DNA from: Sphingomonas abietis
GTDB lineage: Bacteria; Pseudomonadota; Alphaproteobacteria; Sphingomonadales; Sphingomonadaceae
Length of the DNA stretch: 64,000 nt
Reading direction: 5' to 3'
Assembly (NCBI RefSeq): GCF_027625475.1
Contig: NZ_CP115174.1
Location: 868,001 to 932,000 of the forward strand
Below, one piece after another: positions 59,721 through 64,000 of this stretch (position 1 is its first letter; each line of letters begins with the position of its first letter). Below the pieces are notes generated by a model that saw only the letters and a program-made list of their open reading frames with translations, did no database searches and was not told the origin of the DNA. The position numbers and the translations under genes were made by a program.

Positions 59721-61178
59721 ATGAAACTGGGTGCTTTGATCGGCGAAAGCGCGGGCGAGGCGGCTGGCGCAACGGTGACGGGCTGTGCGATCGACCATCG
59801 CAAGGTCGCGCCCGGCACGGTCTTCGGCGCCTTCATGGGATGGGCGCGCAACGGCGAGGATTTCATCGACGGCGCGGTGGCGGCGGGGGCGATCGCGATC
59901 GTCGCCCGACCCGAAGCGAATGTGCCGGCGGGCGTGGTCCATATCGCCGATGCCGAACCCCGCCGGGCCTTCGCGCGGATCGCGGCGAAATTCTACGCGC
60001 CCTTCCCGAAGACGGTGGTGGCCGTCACCGGCACCAACGGCAAGACCTCGACGGTGGAGATGGTGCGCCAGCTCTGGCACATGCAGGGCCTGCGCGCGGC
60101 GTCGATCGGCACGCTGGGCGTCACCACGACGGATGGCGAGGGCCGCGCCCAGCAGGTGTCGACCGGGCTGACCACCCCCGATATCGTGACCTTCCTGTCC
60201 AACATGGCGGGCCTGCGCAGGGAAGGCGTCACCCACGCCGCCTTCGAGGCGTCCAGCCACGGCCTCGCCCAGTTCCGCACCGAGGGGCTGCCGGTCAAGG
60301 TCGTCGCCTTCACCAATCTCAGCCGCGACCATCTCGATTACCACGGCACGATGGAGGCCTATCTCGAGGCCAAGCTGCGGCTGTTCAGCGAAGTGGTCGA
60401 CCGAGACGGCGCGGCGGTGGTGTGGGCGGACGACGCGGCCTCGTCGCGGGTGATCGAGATTGCGCGCGAACGGGGGCTGAAGCTGATCACCGTGGGCGGC
60501 CGGGGCGAGACGCTCAAGCTGATCGAGCGCACGCCGACCCAGCTCGGCCAGACGCTGACGATCGAGGCCGGGCAGGATTTCGGGGGCAAGGTCCACAAGG
60601 TCAACCTGCCGCTGATCGGTGCCTATCAGGCCGCCAACGCGCTGGTCGCGGCCGGCTTCGCGCTGGCGACGGGCGTCAGCCTCGCCGATGTGCTGGGTGG
60701 CCTGTCGCGGCTCCAGCCGGTGCGTGGACGGCTGGAGCGGGCGGTGATCACCGCCAAGGGGGCGCCGGTCTATGTCGACTATGCGCACACGCCCGATGGC
60801 CTCCAGGCGGCGATCGAGGCGCTGAAACCCCATGCGCAAGAGCGGCTGATCGTCGTGTTCGGCGCCGGTGGCGATCGGGATGCCGGCAAGCGGCCCGAAA
60901 TGGGCGCGATCGCGGCCAAGCTGGCCGACATCGCGATCGTCACCGACGACAATCCCCGCACCGAGGATCCGGCGACGATCCGCGCCGCGATCATGGCCGC
61001 CGCACCGGGCGCCACCGAGATTGGCGATCGCCGTGCCGCGATCGCCGCCGCCATCGCGCAGGCAGGCGAGGGCGACGTCGTGCTGGTCGCAGGCAAGGGC
61101 CACGAGATCGGCCAGATCGTCGGCGACATGCTGCTTCCGTTCGACGACGTGCAGGTGGCGCGCGAGGTGGCGGCATGA
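59721..61178 (+). CDS. murE: UDP-MurNAc-tripeptide ligase (meso-DAP adding)
   Basis: A 485-residue cytoplasmic Mur ligase adding the third stem-peptide residue. The ATP loop is GTNGKTSTVEM (about residues 109-119), TTPDIVTF and the carbamoyl-Lys region are present, and the C-terminal domain has the DDNPRTEDP motif specific for diaminopimelate. Start at the ATG 59721 with AAGGAATGAG upstream, one base after ftsI. Confidence 0.96.
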   Translation: MKLGALIGESAGEAAGATVTGCAIDHRKVAPGTVFGAFMGWARNGEDFIDGAVAAGAIAIVARPEANVPAGVVHIADAEPRRAFARIAAKFYAPFPKTVVAVTGTNGKTSTVEMVRQLWHMQGLRAASIGTLGVTTTDGEGRAQQVSTGLTTPDIVTFLSNMAGLRREGVTHAAFEASSHGLAQFRTEGLPVKVVAFTNLSRDHLDYHGTMEAYLEAKLRLFSEVVDRDGAAVVWADDAASSRVIEIARERGLKLITVGGRGETLKLIERTPTQLGQTLTIEAGQDFGGKVHKVNLPLIGAYQAANALVAAGFALATGVSLADVLGGLSRLQPVRGRLERAVITAKGAPVYVDYAHTPDGLQAAIEALKPHAQERLIVVFGAGGDRDAGKRPEMGAIAAKLADIAIVTDDNPRTEDPATIRAAIMAAAPGATEIGDRRAAIAAAIAQAGEGDVVLVAGKGHEIGQIVGDMLLPFDDVQVAREVAA

Positions 61179-61202
61179 TTGTGGCAAGCGCTTCGCTTGG
61201 AG

Positions 61203-61290
61203 CACGTCCTTCGACTTCGCTCAGGACGAACGGAGAAAGATTGGCGTGCAACACCATCACCGCTCGTCCTGAGCCTGTCGAAGGACGTGC
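61203..61290. repeat. Interspersed inverted repeat between murE and murF
   Basis: Two 30-base arms (61203-61233 and 61260-61289) in opposite orientation built around CGTCCTTCGAC and GTCGAAGGACG. The same repeat type is widespread between genes in sphingomonad and caulobacter genomes. It breaks an otherwise overlapping gene cluster. Confidence 0.75.
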
Positions 61291-61305
61291 CGCAGGGTGC
61301 AGCGC

Positions 61306-62679
61306 ATGAAGGCCTTGTGGACCTCCGCCGAGATCGCCGCCGCCGTCGGCGGCACCGCCTCGGCCGACTTTCCGGTCTCGGGCGTCGCCTATGATTCGCG
61401 TGAGGTCGGCCCCGGCGACCTGTTCGTCGCGCTGACCGGCGAGAGCACCGACGGGCATCGCTTCGTCGCGCAGGCATTCCGGCAGGGCGCGGCGGGCGCG
61501 ATCGTGTCGATGCCGGTCGAGGGGCCGCATATTCTCGTCGCGGATACCACCGCCGCGCTCAACGCGCTGGGCGCGGCGTCGCGGGCCCGCACCGGGGCGA
61601 GGATCATCGGCGTCACCGGATCGGTCGGCAAGACCGGCACCAAGGAGGCGCTGTTCGCCGCGCTCGATCGCGCCGTGCCGGGCAAGGCGCATCGTTCGGT
61701 GAAGAGCTACAACAACCATGTCGGCGTGCCGCTCAGCCTGTCGCGAATGCCGGCGGAGACGCGCTTCGGCGTGTTCGAGATGGGGATGAACCACGCCGGC
61801 GAACTGGATGCGCTGACCCGGCTGGTCCGCCCGCATGTCGCGCTGGTGACGGCGATCGCGCCGGCCCATTCGGCGTTCTTCTCCGGCGAGGAGGCGATTG
61901 CGGACGCCAAGGGCGAGATTTTCCGGGGTCTCGAACCCGGTGGCACCGCGATCATTCCCTATGACAGTCCGCATCGTGATCGGCTGATCGCTGCGGCCGA
62001 ACCCCATGCCGCCCATATCCTGACCTTCGGGCGCAACAAGGGGGCGGACGTGCGGGCGAATGAGGCGGTGCGCGGTATCGCCGGCACGCTGGTCAACGCG
62101 ACGCTGCCCGCCGGCCAGCTGACCTTCACCATCGGGTTGCCCGGCGAGCATTGGGTATCCAACGCGCTCGCCGTGCTGGCGGCGGTGGAAGCGGCGGGAG
62201 GCGACCTCGCTGCCGCTGGCCTCGCGCTGGCCGAGATGGCGGGTCTGCCCGGCCGCGGCGCGCGCCGCGCGATCCGTCTTGCCGATGGCGAGGCGCTGCT
62301 GATCGACGAAAGCTACAATGCCAACCCGGCCTCGATGGCCGCGACCATCCGCGAACTGGGGCAGGAGAAAGCGACGCGCCGGATCGCGCTGCTCGGCGAG
62401 ATGCGCGAACTGGGCGAGGGATCGGCCGGCTATCATCGCGCGCTCGCCCAGCCGCTGATCGATGCGGGCGCCGGGCCGGTCATCCTCGTCGGTGAAGGGA
62501 TGGCGCCGCTGGCGGAATCGCTTGCGGGCCATGCCCAAGTCGAGCATGTGCCCGACGCCGCGACCGCGCAGGGGCTGCTGGAGCAGATGCTCCGCCCCGG
62601 CGACGCGGTGCTCGTCAAGGGTTCCAACGCCATAGGGCTCGCCCGCGTCGTCCAGGCGCTGGCGGGAGAGTTCGCCTAA
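61306..62679 (+). CDS. murF: UDP-MurNAc-tripeptide D-alanyl-D-alanine ligase
   Basis: A 457-residue Mur ligase adding the D-Ala-D-Ala dipeptide. The ATP loop is GVTGSVGKTGTKEAL, followed by KSYNNHVGVPLSL and FEMGMNHAGEL, all typical for MurF. The C-terminus has IDESYNANPASM. The ATG at 61306 gives MKALWTSAEIAAAV. Separated from murE by the 127-base repeat-containing spacer. Confidence 0.95.
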   Translation: MKALWTSAEIAAAVGGTASADFPVSGVAYDSREVGPGDLFVALTGESTDGHRFVAQAFRQGAAGAIVSMPVEGPHILVADTTAALNALGAASRARTGARIIGVTGSVGKTGTKEALFAALDRAVPGKAHRSVKSYNNHVGVPLSLSRMPAETRFGVFEMGMNHAGELDALTRLVRPHVALVTAIAPAHSAFFSGEEAIADAKGEIFRGLEPGGTAIIPYDSPHRDRLIAAAEPHAAHILTFGRNKGADVRANEAVRGIAGTLVNATLPAGQLTFTIGLPGEHWVSNALAVLAAVEAAGGDLAAAGLALAEMAGLPGRGARRAIRLADGEALLIDESYNANPASMAATIRELGQEKATRRIALLGEMRELGEGSAGYHRALAQPLIDAGAGPVILVGEGMAPLAESLAGHAQVEHVPDAATAQGLLEQMLRPGDAVLVKGSNAIGLARVVQALAGEFA

Positions 62680-63750
62680 ATGCTGTATCTGCTCGCCGAC
62701 TATCTCGGCTTTCCCCATGCCCTCAACCTGATCCGGTACATCACCTTCCGGGCGGGGGCGGCGGCGTTCACGGCGCTGTTCCTCGGCCTGATCATCGGGC
62801 CGCGGTTCATCGGCTGGCTGCGCGTGCGGCAGGGCAAGGGCCAGCCGATCCGGCTCGACGGCCCGCAGACCCATCTCGCCAAGCGCGGCACGCCGACGAT
62901 GGGCGGGCTGATGATCCTGACCAGCCTCGTCGTCTCGATGCTGCTGTGGATGGACCTGTCGAACCGCTACACCTGGGCGGTGCTGTTCGTGACGCTCGGT
63001 TTCGGCGCGATCGGCTTCATGGACGATTACGACAAGGTCAAGAAGCGCAGCCACAAGGGCGTCTCCGGCAAGGTGCGGCTGGCCTTCGAGTTCCTGATCG
63101 CGGGCATCGCGAGCTGGCTGATCGTCACCTATGGCAACACTCACCTCTATCTGCCCTTCTATAACGGGCCGGTGATCGATCTCGGCTGGTTCTACGTGCC
63201 CTTCGCGGCCTTCACCATCGTCGCCTTCGGCAATGCGGTGAACCTCACCGACGGGCTGGATGGCTTGGCGACGATGCCGGTGATCATCGCCTGCCTCGCC
63301 TTTTTCGTGATCACCTATCTGGTCGGCAACGTGAAGTTCGCGACCTATCTCGGCATTCCGCATATTCCCGGCGCGGGCGATCTGACCATCATCTGCGCGG
63401 CGATCATCGGCGCGGGGCTGGCCTTCCTGTGGTTCAACGCCCCGCCGGCCGCCGTGTTCATGGGCGATACCGGCAGCCTTGCGTTGGGCGGCGCGCTCGG
63501 CACGATCGCGGTCGTCTCGCACCATGAGATCGTGCTGGGCATCGTCGGCGGCCTGTTCGTGGTCGAGGCGATGAGCGTGATCATCCAGGTGTTCTTCTAC
63601 AAGCGCACCGGCAAGCGCGTCTTCAAGATGGCGCCGATCCACCATCATTTCGAGCAGATCGGCTGGTCCGAGCCGACGGTGGTGATCCGCTTCTGGATCG
63701 TCGCCTTCATCCTCGCGCTGGCGGGCCTCGCCACCCTGAAGCTGCGGTGA
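62680..63750 (+). CDS. mraY: Phospho-MurNAc-pentapeptide translocase
   Basis: A 356-residue integral membrane enzyme making lipid I. About ten membrane segments. Conserved cytoplasmic motifs are [23 protein letters not shown] with the catalytic Asp pair, [13 protein letters not shown] and the His-rich [15 protein letters not shown]. Starts directly after the murF stop and overlaps murD by four bases. Confidence 0.97.
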   Translation: MLYLLADYLGFPHALNLIRYITFRAGAAAFTALFLGLIIGPRFIGWLRVRQGKGQPIRLDGPQTHLAKRGTPTMGGLMILTSLVVSMLLWMDLSNRYTWAVLFVTLGFGAIGFMDDYDKVKKRSHKGVSGKVRLAFEFLIAGIASWLIVTYGNTHLYLPFYNGPVIDLGWFYVPFAAFTIVAFGNAVNLTDGLDGLATMPVIIACLAFFVITYLVGNVKFATYLGIPHIPGAGDLTIICAAIIGAGLAFLWFNAPPAAVFMGDTGSLALGGALGTIAVVSHHEIVLGIVGGLFVVEAMSVIIQVFFYKRTGKRVFKMAPIHHHFEQIGWSEPTVVIRFWIVAFILALAGLATLKLR

Positions 63751-64000
63751 TCACGTCGGCCGCCTTCGTCGGCAAGCGCTATGCGGTGCTGGGGCTGGCG
63801 CGCTCCGGCCTCGCGACCGTGCGTGCGCTGGTGGCGAGCGGCGCTCAGGTCACGGCTTGGGACAGCGACGAGGCGAAGCGCAACGCGCTCCCTCTCCCCA
63901 GCGGGGAGAGGGTCGGGGTGAGGGGGAGCGAGCCGCAGGCGAGCGTCCCAGCCATCGGCGCGGACCACCCTCACCCAACCCTCTCCCCCAAGGGAGAGGG
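63747..64000 (+). CDS. murD: UDP-MurNAc-alanine D-glutamate ligase, 3'-truncated by window, with in-frame repeat insertion
   Basis: The first 84 codons of MurD, GTG start overlapping mraY (GTGA). Residues 1-48 show the normal N-terminal Rossmann-like domain: [20 protein letters not shown] and [14 protein letters not shown]. From residue about 49 the frame passes through a palindromic intergenic-type repeat, translated as [13 protein letters not shown], then a short spacer and [11 protein letters not shown] at the window edge. The frame stays open, so the gene may still be functional, with a repeat-encoded insert in a surface loop. Confidence 0.85.
   Translation, partial: MITSAAFVGKRYAVLGLARSGLATVRALVASGAQVTAWDSDEAKRNALPLPSGERVGVRGSEPQASVPAIGADHPHPTLSPKGE
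63888..64000. repeat. Palindromic repeat element inside murD
   Basis: The arms CCCTCTCCCC/GGGGAGAGGG (63890-63912) and CCCTCTCCC/GGGAGAGGG (63979-64000) each form a hairpin, and the outer GGGTGAGGG and CCCTCACCC segments pair with each other. Such elements are usually intergenic in proteobacteria. It may continue past the window. Confidence 0.8.

Overview
The window is high-GC alphaproteobacterial chromosome. Gene content and protein style point to the Sphingomonadaceae (Sphingomonas or a relative): a PDH E2/E3 cluster, the str-S10-spc-alpha ribosomal supercluster with a sphingomonad-like layout, small-type PurL, a yfgM-bamB-der cluster, a dcw division cluster, and interspersed palindromic repeats. 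No rRNA, tRNA or CRISPR array was seen.

Layout. 1-3195: end of pdhC (E2), a hotdog thioesterase, a small membrane protein and lpdA (E3). 3300-5631: a small lipoprotein, a cation-diffusion facilitator and a secreted alpha/beta hydrolase. 5857-28864: rpsL-rpsG-fusA-tuf, rpsJ to rpmD, rplO-secY-adk, then rpsM-rpsK-rpoA-rplQ. Unrelated genes break this cluster twice: a membrane acyltransferase behind a terminator between rpmD and rplO, and a small ORF, a SURF1 gene and an antisense alcohol dehydrogenase between adk and rpsM. 29001-33826: an S9 prolyl oligopeptidase, a soluble chemoreceptor-like protein and guaA.

33830 to about 41300 is an accessory island directly behind guaA. It is a scrapheap of a conjugative or integrative element: IS66 tnpB fragment, NERD-domain fragment, DUF1998 (DrmB-like) fragment with a 90-bp internal inversion, trbB N-terminal fragment, RepA C-terminus with a DnaA box and three iterons, DUF2840 C-terminus, traF, and a decayed IS5-family transposase. 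In the middle sits one apparently intact, lower-GC two-gene cassette: an AAA+ ATPase and a subtilisin-like protease resembling the ietA/ietS pair. The ATPase ends in a helix-turn-helix, and its promoter region carries four hexamer repeats at exactly 20-bp intervals, which suggests self-regulation. This is the most interesting system in the window.

41304-47670: ArsC/Spx-like protein, UbiC-like protein, panB, yfgM, bamB, der, a TusA-like protein and an orphan HPt protein. 47795-55621: bacterioferritin and its ferredoxin with a candidate Fur box, a DUF418 membrane protein, a histone-tail/hemerythrin fusion, a PhnA-like protein, purL, a lipoprotein, a cysteine synthase and a small membrane protein. 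55961-64000: mraZ-rsmH-ftsL-ftsI-murE-murF-mraY-murD. A perfect DnaA box precedes the cluster, an inverted repeat separates murE from murF, and a palindromic repeat is translated in frame inside murD, which runs off the window.
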